Positions 6,551 through 16,228 of a stretch of DNA of 64,000 nt are shown here, in pieces. Below the pieces are notes generated by a model. The model worked only from the letters and a program-made list of their open reading frames with translations. It ran no database searches and was not told where the DNA came from. Source of the stretch: CAYYKK01 sp964467935. Its GTDB lineage: Bacteria > Myxococcota_A > Polyangia > Polyangiales > Polyangiaceae. Position numbers and translations under genes: made by a program. Each line of letters starts with the position of its first letter. Position 1 is the first letter of the stretch. Location: NCBI GenBank assembly GCA_964467935.1, contig CAYYKK010000002.1, forward strand, positions 1 to 64,000, written 5' to 3'.

Positions 6551-9358
6551 TCAGTCGTCCTGCTCGCGCGCGAGGCGCACGCCGCGCTCGTCTTGGATCA
6601 CCTCGGCGCCGCCGAGGAAGAGATCGCTCGGGGCCCCGGCGTCGGGCGCCATCGACACGACGCCGGGATCGCTCGGCGCCGCGGGCGGCGTCGACTTCAC
6701 CTGCTCGCCCTCGGGCTTGAAGTAGATGACCTGCTTCCAGCTCCGAGACACCTTGTCCGCGAAGACGAGGAAGAGATCGCCGCGCTTGCCGCTCTTGAGC
6801 GCCTTGTCGATCGCCGTCACCTCGTCGGGGATGACCTCGAGGAGCTCCTTCGGATAGCCCGAGGCGACGAGCTCCGCCTCCATCATGCGGGGGATTTCGT
6901 CCGATCCGCGCCCGCGCAGATCGTCGTCGCGGCGGAGGATGATGTGATCGAAGGCCTTGCCCGCGATCCGCGCCATCGCGCGGATGTCCTCGTCGCGGCG
7001 GTCTCCGGGCGCGGAGAGCACGCACAGCCGCCGCCCATTGCACTCGAGCCGGGTGACGAGGTCGGCCATGGCCTGCACGGCGGCGGGGTTGTGGCCGTAA
7101 TCGAGGATCACCTTGAATGGCAATTTGTCGAAGACGTTGGTGCGACCCGGGACCTGGAAATACGACGTATCGAAGGTGCGCAGCCCCTGCCGGATGTTCT
7201 CGACGCGGACCCCCATCGCATAGGCCATCACCGCCGCGAACATGGCATTTTGCACGTTGTGCATCGCCTTGCCCTCGAGCGTCGCGGGGATGAGGTGCGT
7301 CCAGAGCAAGGGCAGGTGACTGCCCTTGTCGTAGAGGGTGATCATGTGACCGTTGATGCCCTCCTCGAGCACCGCCGCGAGGCCGCCCGCGCGGAGGTGC
7401 TGGCGGACGAGCTCGTGCCGCGGATTCATGGTCACGTAGGCGATGCGCGCCGCCTTGGTGTGATCCGCCATGCGCAGACACTGCATGTCGTCGGCGTTGA
7501 GGACGGCGCAGTCGCGCGCGACCTCGACCACGATGCGCTTGACCTCGGCGAGCTGCTCGAGCGTGTCGATCCCGGCGAGCCCGAGGTGATCGGCGCTGAC
7601 GTTGAGCACCGCGCCCACGTTGCAGGAGCGGTAGCCCATGCCGGCGCGCAGGAGCCCGCCGCGCGCCGTCTCCAGGACGGCGAGGTCGACGTCCGGATCG
7701 CGCAGGACCATCTGCGCCGACTGGGGCCCGGTCATGTCGCCGGCGACGGTGCGCTCGCCGTCGATGTAGACGCCGTCGGTCGTCGCGAGGCCGACGCAGA
7801 ACCCGTTCATCTTCTGGATGTGAGCGAGCATGCGGCTCGTCGTGGTCTTGCCGTTCGTTCCGGTGACCGCGGCGATGGGGATGCGCGTGGGCGTGCCGGC
7901 GGGGAAGAGCATGTCCATCACGGGCCCCGCGACGTCGCGCGGCTTGCCCTCGGTGGGGGCGACGTGCATGCGGAAGCCGGGCGCCGCGTTCACCTCGCAG
8001 ATCCCGCCGCCGGCCTCGCGGTAGCTCTGCGAGATGTCGGGCGTGATGAAGTCGACGCCGCACACGTCGAGGCCGATCGCCTTCGCGGCGCGGACCGCCA
8101 TGTCGCGGTTGTCGGGGTGGACGACGTCGGTGAGATCGATCGCCGTGCCGCCGGTGGACAGGTTGCCGGTGCCACGGAGGAACAGCGTCTCGCCGGCCGG
8201 CAGCACCGTGTCTTTCGTCACGTTGCGCTTCGCCATGAGCCGATCGGCTTGCGCGTCGAGCTCGATGCGCGTGAGCACCTTCTCGTGGCCGATGCCGCGG
8301 CGCGGATCGGAGTTCACGATCTCGACCAGCTCGGCGACGGTGTGCGCGCCGTCGCCGACGACGTGCCCGGGGACGCGCTTCGCGACCGCGACGAGCTCGC
8401 CGCCGACGACGAGCATGCGGTGGTCGAAGCCCGCGAGGTAGTTCTCGACGACGACGCTGCGCGCGTGCTCCCTCGCCTTGTCGAACGCGACGCGCACCTC
8501 GTCCGCCGTCTTCAGATCGAGCGACACGCCGCGGCCGTGGTTCGCGACGAGGGGCCTTAGCACGACCGGGCAGCCGAGCCGCTCCGCCGCCGAGACGGCG
8601 CCGTCGACCGAGCGCACGACGCGCTGGCGCGGCACGGGGAGGCCGAGATCGCCGAGGATGCGGTTCGTCTCCTCTTTGTCGGAGGCGATCTCGACGGCGA
8701 TGTGACGCGTCTCGCTCGTGACCGTGGCTTGGATGCGCTTCTGGTATTTGCCGTGTCCGAACTGCACGAGGCTGTAGTCGTTGAGGCGCATCCACGGGAT
8801 GTCCCTCGCCTCGGCGGCGCGGACGAGCGAGCCGGTCGACGGACCGAGCTGGCGGCGCTGCGCGTAGTCGATGAGCTCGACGAGCTCCTTCTGGAAGTCG
8901 AACACGGCGTCCGCCGCGTCCACCTCGGTCGGCCGCAAATCGACGGGCAACAGGCTCCGAATGAGCTTCAGCGCGAGATCGCCCGCCGCGTCCCCGACGC
9001 GCTCCTCCTCGTACTCGTAGACGACGTGGTAGCGGCCCGGGGCGCCCTCGCCGCGCGTCTTGCCGAAGACGACCTTCGCGCCCGTGAGCTGCTGCAGCTC
9101 GATCGCGACGTGCTCGAGCACGTGGCCGAGCCACGTCCCGCCGTCCTCGGTGAGCCGACGGACGAACCCACCCGCGGTCCCGAACGAGCACGTGTGCGCC
9201 TCGAGGCTCGGCAGCGCGGCGAGGAGCCCCTCGTTGAACCCCGGGATCTTGGCGCTCGGCCATGCCTCGAGCGGCCCGAGATCGATCGTGAGGCGCATCA
9301 CCGGGAAGTGCGCGTAGAGGCTGGGCCCGCGGTAGATCCGTCGCTCGAGGACTTGCAT
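6551..9358 (-). CDS. cphA: Cyanophycin synthetase CphA
   Basis: Makes cyanophycin (multi-L-arginyl-poly-L-aspartate), a cytoplasmic nitrogen/carbon reserve, from Asp, Arg and ATP. At 935 aa it is slightly longer than the usual CphA. The N-domain opens MQVLERRIYRGPSLYA and carries HVLEH (79-83) in the position of the metal site described for primer processing. The ATP-grasp domain spans about 200-470 (GHGKYQKRI, GGICEVNAAPG). The Mur-ligase domain has P-loop GTNGKTT (500-506), LETARGGLL, NVSADHLG and DYGHNPAAV. The C-terminus has an Ala/Pro/Ser-rich extension. An upstream in-frame ATG would add 13 residues; the ATG at 9358 aligns with the family start and has AAGG just upstream. Confidence 0.95.
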   Translation of the reverse strand: MQVLERRIYRGPSLYAHFPVMRLTIDLGPLEAWPSAKIPGFNEGLLAALPSLEAHTCSFGTAGGFVRRLTEDGGTWLGHVLEHVAIELQQLTGAKVVFGKTRGEGAPGRYHVVYEYEEERVGDAAGDLALKLIRSLLPVDLRPTEVDAADAVFDFQKELVELIDYAQRRQLGPSTGSLVRAAEARDIPWMRLNDYSLVQFGHGKYQKRIQATVTSETRHIAVEIASDKEETNRILGDLGLPVPRQRVVRSVDGAVSAAERLGCPVVLRPLVANHGRGVSLDLKTADEVRVAFDKAREHARSVVVENYLAGFDHRMLVVGGELVAVAKRVPGHVVGDGAHTVAELVEIVNSDPRRGIGHEKVLTRIELDAQADRLMAKRNVTKDTVLPAGETLFLRGTGNLSTGGTAIDLTDVVHPDNRDMAVRAAKAIGLDVCGVDFITPDISQSYREAGGGICEVNAAPGFRMHVAPTEGKPRDVAGPVMDMLFPAGTPTRIPIAAVTGTNGKTTTSRMLAHIQKMNGFCVGLATTDGVYIDGERTVAGDMTGPQSAQMVLRDPDVDLAVLETARGGLLRAGMGYRSCNVGAVLNVSADHLGLAGIDTLEQLAEVKRIVVEVARDCAVLNADDMQCLRMADHTKAARIAYVTMNPRHELVRQHLRAGGLAAVLEEGINGHMITLYDKGSHLPLLWTHLIPATLEGKAMHNVQNAMFAAVMAYAMGVRVENIRQGLRTFDTSYFQVPGRTNVFDKLPFKVILDYGHNPAAVQAMADLVTRLECNGRRLCVLSAPGDRRDEDIRAMARIAGKAFDHIILRRDDDLRGRGSDEIPRMMEAELVASGYPKELLEVIPDEVTAIDKALKSGKRGDLFLVFADKVSRSWKQVIYFKPEGEQVKSTPPAAPSDPGVVSMAPDAGAPSDLFLGGAEVIQDERGVRLAREQDD

Positions 9359-9504
9359 CGAAACGCCTTTATAGCGGCGCGGCGAGCACCACGACAACGG
9401 CGACGGACGCCGGACGAGCCCGGGCCGCGCGCCGAGGCGCGACGAAACAGAGACGAAACGAGGGGCGCGCTAGAGGGTGCCTCGACGAACCCGGCCCCGT
9501 CGGC

Positions 9505-11307
9505 TCAGAGGCCGCGCAGGAAGGCCTCGCACCCGGCCGGATCGCGGGCGTAGCGGCGCTCGTCGAGGTGGTATTGCGGCACGCGGATCCGCTTGCCCTG
9601 CGGCAGGTAGGTGATGACGCGCTTCTCTCGCTTCGGGCCCTCGACGATCGTGAGCTCGACGGGCTTCGTCGGATCGCTGCTCCATTTCGAGCGCACGACG
9701 CGCATCCCGTCACGGACACCGGCGCGATGGGCGGGACCGCCCGGCACGACGCCGACGAGCTCGCCGTTCGTCATCGCCTCGTCGAAGCCGAGATCGAACG
9801 CCCCGATCGACGCCTCGGAGAGCGACACGCACGGGCCGAGCGCGCCCTTCGAGACGTGGAGCGTCTCGCCCGCGTCGTTGTACCGCGCGAGATCCTCCGC
9901 GACGCCGCCGGGCAGGTAGCGGCGCGCGAGCGTGTCGATCTCCTCGTCCGAGACGACCGTGTCGTGCTCCTTCGCCTCGAGGAAGAGATCGCGCATCACG
10001 TCGTCGATCGAGTGCCCGCCCGGCGCCGAGCGGATCTTCAGGTTCCATTCGTGCGCGAAGATCGCGCCGCGCTGGTAGGGCAAGCGCTCGACCGCGCGAT
10101 CGCTCCAGAACGACGTGCGCACGGCGGCGTTCTTCGCGTTCCGCGCCGGCGAGAGGAAGTAGCCGCGCAAGGTGTCGTCGTAGGCCGCGACGTATTGGGG
10201 CAGCGTCTCGATGCCCGAGCGGAGCAGGAGGAGGTTCGCGTAGTAATCGGTGAACCCCTCGGAGAACCAATAGACGAGCTCTTCGGGCTCTTTCCGCCCG
10301 ATGCGCCGACCGTTCCACGTATGGAAGAGCTCGTGCGCGAGGAGGTGCTCGAGCCGGCGCTCGACTGGGAGATTCGACGCGATGAACGTCGCGAACGAGT
10401 CGGTGAGGCCGGTCCCACCGTAGCTGCAGCAGCCCGTCCCGCTCGGGATGAGCGTCACGAGGAAGCGATCGAAGTCGTCGTCGTGGAAGAAGGAGCGCTC
10501 CACGTCGACGATGCGGCCGACGAGCGACAAGTAGTCTTCGTCCGAGAAGCCCCAGCGCCCCCGCATCGCCACGAACACGGGTTTGCCGCGGACGTCGACG
10601 CGCCCCACGCGGAAGTCGCCGCCGACGTAGACCGCGTGGCGCAGCTCGGAGAGCGACCGATCGAAGCGCTGCTCGCGCTCGTCGACGCCAAAGCTGTTCG
10701 CGAGGTGCGCGTCGGGCGGCAGGCCGTGCCAGCGGAGACGGAGACGACGGGCGGGCGCGTCCTCCCAGCGCGGCGTCGCGAAGAGCGCGTGGCCGATGAA
10801 ATGGAACCAATTCGCCGTGACGAGCGGCCGATACGTGTTCCCGTCGGGGACCTCGGTGGGCTCGGGCTTCGGCGCGAACGCGTAGCGGAGCGTCACGACG
10901 TCCCCAGGCCGATGCACGACGACGCGTCGATCGGGCGCGTCGCCCGCCTCGAGCGTCGCGGAGGGGCTCACCACCGCGAGCCCCACGAGCTCGCGGTAGA
11001 GCTCCTTCTGCCCGCCCCACGAAGACGGAAGCGCGATCTCGGTGCGCCCGTCGTCCTCACCTCGAAACGTCATCTCGACGGTGATGGAGCCGTCGGCCCC
11101 ACGCGTGAGATCGTAGGCGAGCTCCGCGTCGCCGAGCGGATCGGGTCGCGCCGGAGCGATGGGCGCCGAGGCGGAGACCGGCGGCGCGACCGGGGCCGGC
11201 GCGTGATGCACTTCGGCGTGCGGCGCGCACGACGACGCAACGACGAGGGCGGCCGAGAGGAGGAGGGTCGGGAGGGCGCGACGCGCGCGCGACATCGTCG
11301 AGGACAT
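9505..11307 (-). CDS. M61 (glycyl aminopeptidase-type) metallopeptidase lipoprotein with PDZ domain
   Basis: A 600-aa exported zinc peptidase. The signal peptide ends VVASSC (Cys27), so it is a lipoprotein, followed by an Ala/Pro linker. The zinc motif is HELFHTWNGRR (325-335), diagnostic of M61 (HExxHxWN), with the third ligand Glu in WFSEGFTDYY (about 350). A C-terminal PDZ-like segment (GELVGVVPGGPAHRAGVRDGM, about residues 515-535) follows, as in other M61 enzymes. It lies upstream of cphA on the same strand with about 150 bases between them. It could feed amino acids or peptides to cell metabolism, but no direct link to cyanophycin is visible. Confidence 0.9.
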   Translation of the reverse strand: MSSTMSRARRALPTLLLSAALVVASSCAPHAEVHHAPAPVAPPVSASAPIAPARPDPLGDAELAYDLTRGADGSITVEMTFRGEDDGRTEIALPSSWGGQKELYRELVGLAVVSPSATLEAGDAPDRRVVVHRPGDVVTLRYAFAPKPEPTEVPDGNTYRPLVTANWFHFIGHALFATPRWEDAPARRLRLRWHGLPPDAHLANSFGVDEREQRFDRSLSELRHAVYVGGDFRVGRVDVRGKPVFVAMRGRWGFSDEDYLSLVGRIVDVERSFFHDDDFDRFLVTLIPSGTGCCSYGGTGLTDSFATFIASNLPVERRLEHLLAHELFHTWNGRRIGRKEPEELVYWFSEGFTDYYANLLLLRSGIETLPQYVAAYDDTLRGYFLSPARNAKNAAVRTSFWSDRAVERLPYQRGAIFAHEWNLKIRSAPGGHSIDDVMRDLFLEAKEHDTVVSDEEIDTLARRYLPGGVAEDLARYNDAGETLHVSKGALGPCVSLSEASIGAFDLGFDEAMTNGELVGVVPGGPAHRAGVRDGMRVVRSKWSSDPTKPVELTIVEGPKREKRVITYLPQGKRIRVPQYHLDERRYARDPAGCEAFLRGL

Positions 11308-11417
11308 GGCGAGAGCCTACGCACGCTCGCTCACCGCCCGGTGTGCGCTCGGTCACCGTTCGGTCACCGAGCGCAGCCGAGAGGTTCGTGGGAGCGGACT
11401 GGGGGATCGCGAGGAGC

Positions 11418-12083
11418 TCAGTGCCCGTCGCAGTCGACCTTGCCGCGCGCGATCACCGTGTGCGTGAGCCCCGCGTTCTCGATGCACACCTCGGTGACGA
11501 TCTTGTCGGCGCGCACGCCCGCGTCGACGAGGAGCTTCTTGTGAATGGCGAGCCACCCCTCGGCGTGCTCCTTCCTCTTCGCGTGCGCCGCGAGCGTCAC
11601 GAGCGGCTCGGTCTTCAGGCTCTCGGCGAGCGTGCGGAGACCGTCACGCTCGCGCGCGTCGAGCGCGCGGGGCGCGTCGCCGAACACCAAGTCCAGGTTC
11701 TCGAAGAGCGGCGCGTCCGCGGACCTCTCGACGGGCGCCGCATCGGCGGAAGGGCGCGGCGACGGCGGCGCGCTCGACGCGGGACTCTCCGTCGGCCCCG
11801 GTGGAGCCGGTGGGGCCGGCGGCGTCGCCGACGCGGAGGTCGCGGGGCTCGCGTCACGCGCACGGCGCTTCTTGCGCGCGGCGCTCCGCGCCCGGAGCTC
11901 CTCGGGGGTGGACGGCTTGGTCTCGTCGGCGTCGCGCGCGCGCTCTTCTTGCTCCCAGGGCGCGCTCCCGATCGGCTCCGGATCCTCGTGCGGCACGCCG
12001 AGGCTCGTGTTGCCGAAGCCACCGCAGCCCACGCCGACGGCGACGACGCCCACGAACGAGAGAATGCCGATCCCGAGTCTCAT
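11418..12083 (-). CDS. Lipoprotein with possible OmpA-like C-terminal domain
   Basis: A 221-aa protein with a signal peptide ending VAVGVGC (Cys20), a long low-complexity segment rich in Arg/Ala/Ser/Pro (about residues 45-120) and a globular C-terminal 95 residues. The globular part begins LFENLDLVFGDAPRALD and has an alpha/beta pattern with a strand ending ENAGLTHTV. This weakly recalls the OmpA peptidoglycan-binding fold, but the conserved Asp/Arg positions are not clear, so the family is uncertain. It sits between cphB and the M61 peptidase on the same strand. Confidence 0.7.
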   Translation of the reverse strand: MRLGIGILSFVGVVAVGVGCGGFGNTSLGVPHEDPEPIGSAPWEQEERARDADETKPSTPEELRARSAARKKRRARDASPATSASATPPAPPAPPGPTESPASSAPPSPRPSADAAPVERSADAPLFENLDLVFGDAPRALDARERDGLRTLAESLKTEPLVTLAAHAKRKEHAEGWLAIHKKLLVDAGVRADKIVTEVCIENAGLTHTVIARGKVDCDGH

Positions 12084-12143
12084 CGGGCGAGCACCATAGC
12101 AGGTCGACGCGCGGGACGCCGAGCCCCCGCGATCGCGCCGCCG

Positions 12144-12974
12144 TCAATGCGGCGGGCCCGCCTTGGCTTTGCGGGTCTCGAGATCGAACGAGCCACCCTC
12201 GATGAGGACGTGGAGGCGGACGTTCGTCATGCAGACGGGGTGCCCCTCCTTCGTCTCGGCGATGGACGAGTGCGTGAGCTCGGAGGCGTCGACGATCGTG
12301 ATGGCCCCGGTGCCGACGACCGTGAGCTTGCGGTCGTGATCGATGAACGCCGCCGTGTCCTCGTCGAGCCCTACGCCGACCGCGAATGGGTTGTAGGCGA
12401 GCGCGGTGAGCAGGCGACCCAAGCGATCGCGCTGCCGGAAGTGCTGATCGATGAGGATGCGATTGGTGAGCCCGAAGCCGGGCACGAGCGCCACCTTGCC
12501 GGCGTGCGGCGTGTGCCCCTCGGCGCCGTGCGCGATCATGTGCTCGCTCAGGATCGCCGCGCCCGCGCTCGTGCCGCCCACGGTGACGCCGCGCGCGTTG
12601 GCGCGACGGATCGCCTTGGCCACCGGCGTCCCGCCCAAGATCGTGGTCAAGCGGAGCTGGTTGCCGCCGGTGATGAAGATCGCGTCGGCGCGGTCGATGT
12701 AGTCGATCCACTCGGTCTTGGTGGCGTCGTCGCGCGTCGCGAAGGGCAGCGCCTTCGCCTCGTCGGCGCCGAGCTTCTTGAAGAGCTTCTCGTACTTTCG
12801 GCCCGTCTCCTCGAGGCTCGACGCGGTGGGGATGACGACGACGCGAGGCCGCTCCTGGCCGCCCACCTCGAGGAAGCGGCGCAGCACGTTCGCGGCGCCC
12901 TCTTTGTCCTCGGCCCCGCCGATCGGGATGATGTAACCGCGCCTTCGATCGACTTCGACTTTCGCTGGGCTCAT
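12144..12974 (-). CDS. cphB: Cyanophycinase CphB
   Basis: A cytoplasmic serine exopeptidase (family S51) that releases beta-Asp-Arg dipeptides from cyanophycin. At 276 aa it is typical in length. Visible motifs are IIPIGGAEDKEG at the N-terminus, IFITGGNQLR (about 99-108) and the nucleophile GGTSAGAA with Ser136, followed by the substrate-site pattern ILSEHMIAHG. HFRQRDRLGRLL and VGVGLDEDTA further match the family. No signal peptide is present, so it acts inside the cell on the storage granule. Its ATG overlaps the iadA stop (ATGA), which couples polymer cleavage with dipeptide cleavage. About 2.8 kb of other genes separate it from cphA, all on the same strand. Confidence 0.95.
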   Translation of the reverse strand: MSPAKVEVDRRRGYIIPIGGAEDKEGAANVLRRFLEVGGQERPRVVVIPTASSLEETGRKYEKLFKKLGADEAKALPFATRDDATKTEWIDYIDRADAIFITGGNQLRLTTILGGTPVAKAIRRANARGVTVGGTSAGAAILSEHMIAHGAEGHTPHAGKVALVPGFGLTNRILIDQHFRQRDRLGRLLTALAYNPFAVGVGLDEDTAAFIDHDRKLTVVGTGAITIVDASELTHSSIAETKEGHPVCMTNVRLHVLIEGGSFDLETRKAKAGPPH

Positions 12975-14152
12975 GGGGTCGCCTTCGAGCTCGCGCGCTC
13001 GAACGTCCCCAGGACGGTCGACACGCGCTGGCGGACGAGGAAGCGTCCGCGGGCCATGACGTCGCGTATGCGATGGGTTTCGTCAAGCACGACGAGATCC
13101 GCGTCGGCGCCGATCGCGATGCGCCCTTTGTGCGACAACCGCAAGAGCGAGGCGACGTTGCTCGTGAACGCCGGGAGCACGTCCTCGAGCGCCATGCCGC
13201 GCTGGAGCAGGATCTCGAGCGTCTCGGCGACGGCTCCTGGGCGACCGACATCCATCGTGACGAGCCGACCTTCCGCGTCGAAGGTCGGCAAGCAGCCGCC
13301 TCCGTCGGAGCTGACGGTGATCTTGTCGCGCGGCGCGCCGCTCGCGAGGAAGTGGACGACGGCGTCGGGCGCGGAGAGCGCGTCCTCGCCCTCCTCGACG
13401 GGGAACGCGGTCACGTCGACCGTCGAGCCGCGCTTCGTGAGGGCGATCGCCTCCTCCATGAGCCGCGTCTTTCGGTTCACGTGCGTCGGGTAGAACACCC
13501 GCGCGGGCAGCTCGGTGACGTCGAGCGCCGCCTCGACGAGCGAGAGTCCCCGCTTTCCATCTCCCATGTGCAGGTGCAACACACCTGCTTTTCCGCTCAA
13601 GAGCCCGGCCACGTGGCAATCCGAGGCGACGCGCACGAGCTCGTCGAACGTCGGCTGCGAGGAGCGGTGATCGCTCAGCGCGAGCTCACCGACGCCGAGG
13701 ATGGGATCGACGAAGGCGATGTCCGAGCGGACCTTGCCGGTGAGCGTGAGGAGCGGGAGCTCGTAGCTCCCGGTCCAGCAATAGGCGCTGAGCCCCTCGT
13801 CGCGCAGCGCGAGCGTCGCGGCGACGAGGGCTTCGACGTGACGCGTCGTCCCGTCGGTGCCGAGCACGCCGACGGCGGTCGTGATGCCGGCGCGCGCGAG
13901 CTCGGAGAGGAGCACCGCGGGCACGCGCGTCTTCGGTCCCGCCTCCCCTCCACCTCCGGTCAGGTGGACGTGCGCGTCGATGAGCCCGGGGACGACGCGC
14001 GCGCCGGCGAGGTCGCAGACCTCGCAGCCGGGCAGGTCCGGCGCGGCGATCGACGGCGCCATCGCGAGCACCGCGCCGCCGCCGACGAGCAGATCGCGCC
14101 GGCCGATCGGCTCGGGCGCGTACACGTCGGCGTCCTTGAGGAGGGTGAGCAC
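12971..14152 (-). CDS. iadA: Isoaspartyl dipeptidase IadA
   Basis: A binuclear zinc amidohydrolase (M38) that hydrolyses beta-aspartyl dipeptides; here it probably splits the beta-Asp-Arg released by cyanophycinase into Asp and Arg. At 393 aa it matches the family. Metal and substrate motifs seen are DAHVHLTGGGGE (59-70), VLHLHMGDG, FYPTHVNR and SSDGGG, with GAVLHLHMGDGK-like spacing as in IadA. It is the first gene of an operon with cphB (four-base overlap). Upstream is a 88-base divergent gap shared with a Ser/Thr kinase gene. Confidence 0.93.
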   Translation of the reverse strand: MLTLLKDADVYAPEPIGRRDLLVGGGAVLAMAPSIAAPDLPGCEVCDLAGARVVPGLIDAHVHLTGGGGEAGPKTRVPAVLLSELARAGITTAVGVLGTDGTTRHVEALVAATLALRDEGLSAYCWTGSYELPLLTLTGKVRSDIAFVDPILGVGELALSDHRSSQPTFDELVRVASDCHVAGLLSGKAGVLHLHMGDGKRGLSLVEAALDVTELPARVFYPTHVNRKTRLMEEAIALTKRGSTVDVTAFPVEEGEDALSAPDAVVHFLASGAPRDKITVSSDGGGCLPTFDAEGRLVTMDVGRPGAVAETLEILLQRGMALEDVLPAFTSNVASLLRLSHKGRIAIGADADLVVLDETHRIRDVMARGRFLVRQRVSTVLGTFERASSKATP

Positions 14153-14240
14153 GGGCCGCTCTTAGCCGAGATGCGAGACGAAATCACGGTGCCTCGCGCG
14201 GAACCACCTCACGGTGCGGTAGCATCGCCCCCGGATCGGG

Positions 14241-16220
14241 ATGGGCTCGAGCGCAGACGACAAGGCGAAGGAGCGGGCGGAGGCGCTCGTGGGGCGCACG
14301 ATCGACGGGCGCTACCACATCGATCGCGTCCTCGCGGCGGGCGCGATGGGCACCGTGTACCTCGGTCGTCACCTCAAGCTGAAGAAGCGCGTCGCCATCA
14401 AGGCGCTGCACCCCGACGTGGAGGACCACCCCGAGCTCGTGATGCGCTTCGAGCGCGAGGCCCTCGCCGGCGCGCAGGTGTCGCACGCGAACGTGGCGTG
14501 CGCGACCGACTTCGGCGACCTCGACGACGGCACGCGCTACCTCGTGATGGAGTACGTGAAGGGGGCGAACCTGCGCGACGTGATCGATCGCGAGGCGCCT
14601 CTCCCCGCGGAGCGCGCGGTGCTCATCGCGCGACAGATCGCGGTCGCGCTCGGGCACATCCACGCGCGCGGGATCGTGCACCGCGATCTGAAGCCGCGGA
14701 ACGTGATGCTCGCCGAGGACGACTTCGTGAAGGTCGTCGACTTCGGGCTCGCGAAGGTCGACAACCAGCGCATCTCGTCGCTTCCCGACGACGAGGCCGA
14801 GGAGGACTCGCGGCTCACGGCGCGCGGCGTGATCTTCGGGACGATCGAGTACCTCGCGCCCGAGGCCGCGTTCGGGATGGAGCTCGTGGACGCGCGCGCC
14901 GACCTCTACGCCCTCGGCGTGATCCTCTACGAGATGCTCTCGGGCAAGCACCCGTTCGACGCGAAGAGCGACGCCGAGCTCTTCGCCAAGCAACGGCACG
15001 CCCCGGCCCCGCCGATCGCGACGCGCGCGCCGGGGGTCGTCGTGCCGGCGGAGCTCGAGGCCGCGGTGCAGAGGCTGCTCCACAAGGACTTCGACGAGCG
15101 CTACCAGACGGCCGCGGAGGCCATCGCGGCGCTCGACCGCGCGATGCCGAGCGCGAGCATCGCGCCGCCCGAGCCCGTCGAAGCGCCGCCCTCGTCGGTG
15201 CTCGTCGCGAGTGCGCCGCCGCCGGCGCCCGCGAGCGAGCCGAAGGGACCGGCAGCGCAGGCGGGCGGAGAGGACGCCGGGGTCGAGGACCGAGCCGGAG
15301 AGCGGGCCGATCCGACGCGCGCGAAGAAGAAGCCGAAGAAGAAGCAGAGACCGGCGGCGGCCGAGGTCACGTCGCCGAGCGAGCCCCTTGCGGCGCGCGA
15401 GAGAGAGAAGAGCGGCGCGCTCTCGTACGTCGCGGTCTTCGGGGCGCTCGCGGTGCTCGGCGTCGGCGTGGCGCTCCTGCGCGGAGGAAGCGACCACGCC
15501 TCGGGCCCGGCGCCGTCCGCGGCCGCGACGGCTCGCAGCGAGCGAACGACCTCCTCCGAAGCCGCCAGCGCTTCGGCGCGTGAGAGCGCGGAGGCGCCCG
15601 TCTCGGCGTCCGCGTCGGCCGCCGCGATCGACACGCCGATCCCGAGCGCGTCGGCGTCGGGGGCGCCGACCCCGAGCGCCTCGAGCGCGCCTGGCGCCGA
15701 TCTCGGCGCCTTCCGCGCGCGCGTGAAGGACGACATCCGCGACGACGGGTGGGACGATCTGGCGGAGGCGACGATCGCGTTCGTCGCGAGCGCGCCCCAG
15801 GCGGCGTGCGACAAGGACGCCGCGAGCACGCTCTCGAGCGCGCTCGGAGCGCTGTCGAGGAAGAAGGCCGCGCGCGGGGACGAGGCGTGGCGCGCCGTCG
15901 CGACGGCGGCGTGCGGACCGGATCTCCTCTACGCGTTCGTCGAGACGGGAGGCAAGGCGCCCTTCGCTTCGCGAGCGGCCGCGCTCCTGCGTGACGAAGC
16001 CGTGATGCAGGGCGCCTCTCCGGCGCTCCGCGTCGCGTTCGTGCTGCACGACGGATCGTGCGCGGAGAAGCTTGCGGCGCTCGACCGCGCGGTGGAGGAA
16101 GGGGACGGGCGAGCGGTGACGGCCATGGACATCCAAGCGCGCGGCTGCGCGAAGAACCCGAAGGCCGTCGACGTCGCGCTCACGCGCCTCCGCGCGCGGC
16201 TCGACACGAAGAAGAAGTAG
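14241..16220 (+). CDS. Hanks-type Ser/Thr protein kinase with one membrane segment
   Basis: A 659-aa transmembrane kinase. The catalytic domain spans about residues 24-290 with a glycine loop LAAGAMGTVYLG, the ATP-anchoring Lys54 (VAIKAL), catalytic loop HRDLKPRN (147-154), DFG (167-169) and EYLAPEA in place of the usual APE. A Pro/Ala/Lys-rich juxtamembrane stretch (with a KKKPKKKQR cluster) leads to a single TM helix near 393-411. The extracytoplasmic part is an Ala/Ser-rich spacer followed by a helical C-terminal domain of about 170 residues with paired Cys. The catalytic residues are intact, so it should be active. It is divergent from iadA-cphB; whether it regulates that operon is unknown. 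Confidence 0.93.
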   Translation: MGSSADDKAKERAEALVGRTIDGRYHIDRVLAAGAMGTVYLGRHLKLKKRVAIKALHPDVEDHPELVMRFEREALAGAQVSHANVACATDFGDLDDGTRYLVMEYVKGANLRDVIDREAPLPAERAVLIARQIAVALGHIHARGIVHRDLKPRNVMLAEDDFVKVVDFGLAKVDNQRISSLPDDEAEEDSRLTARGVIFGTIEYLAPEAAFGMELVDARADLYALGVILYEMLSGKHPFDAKSDAELFAKQRHAPAPPIATRAPGVVVPAELEAAVQRLLHKDFDERYQTAAEAIAALDRAMPSASIAPPEPVEAPPSSVLVASAPPPAPASEPKGPAAQAGGEDAGVEDRAGERADPTRAKKKPKKKQRPAAAEVTSPSEPLAAREREKSGALSYVAVFGALAVLGVGVALLRGGSDHASGPAPSAAATARSERTTSSEAASASARESAEAPVSASASAAAIDTPIPSASASGAPTPSASSAPGADLGAFRARVKDDIRDDGWDDLAEATIAFVASAPQAACDKDAASTLSSALGALSRKKAARGDEAWRAVATAACGPDLLYAFVETGGKAPFASRAAALLRDEAVMQGASPALRVAFVLHDGSCAEKLAALDRAVEEGDGRAVTAMDIQARGCAKNPKAVDVALTRLRARLDTKKK

Positions 16221-16228
16221 GGGGCTCG

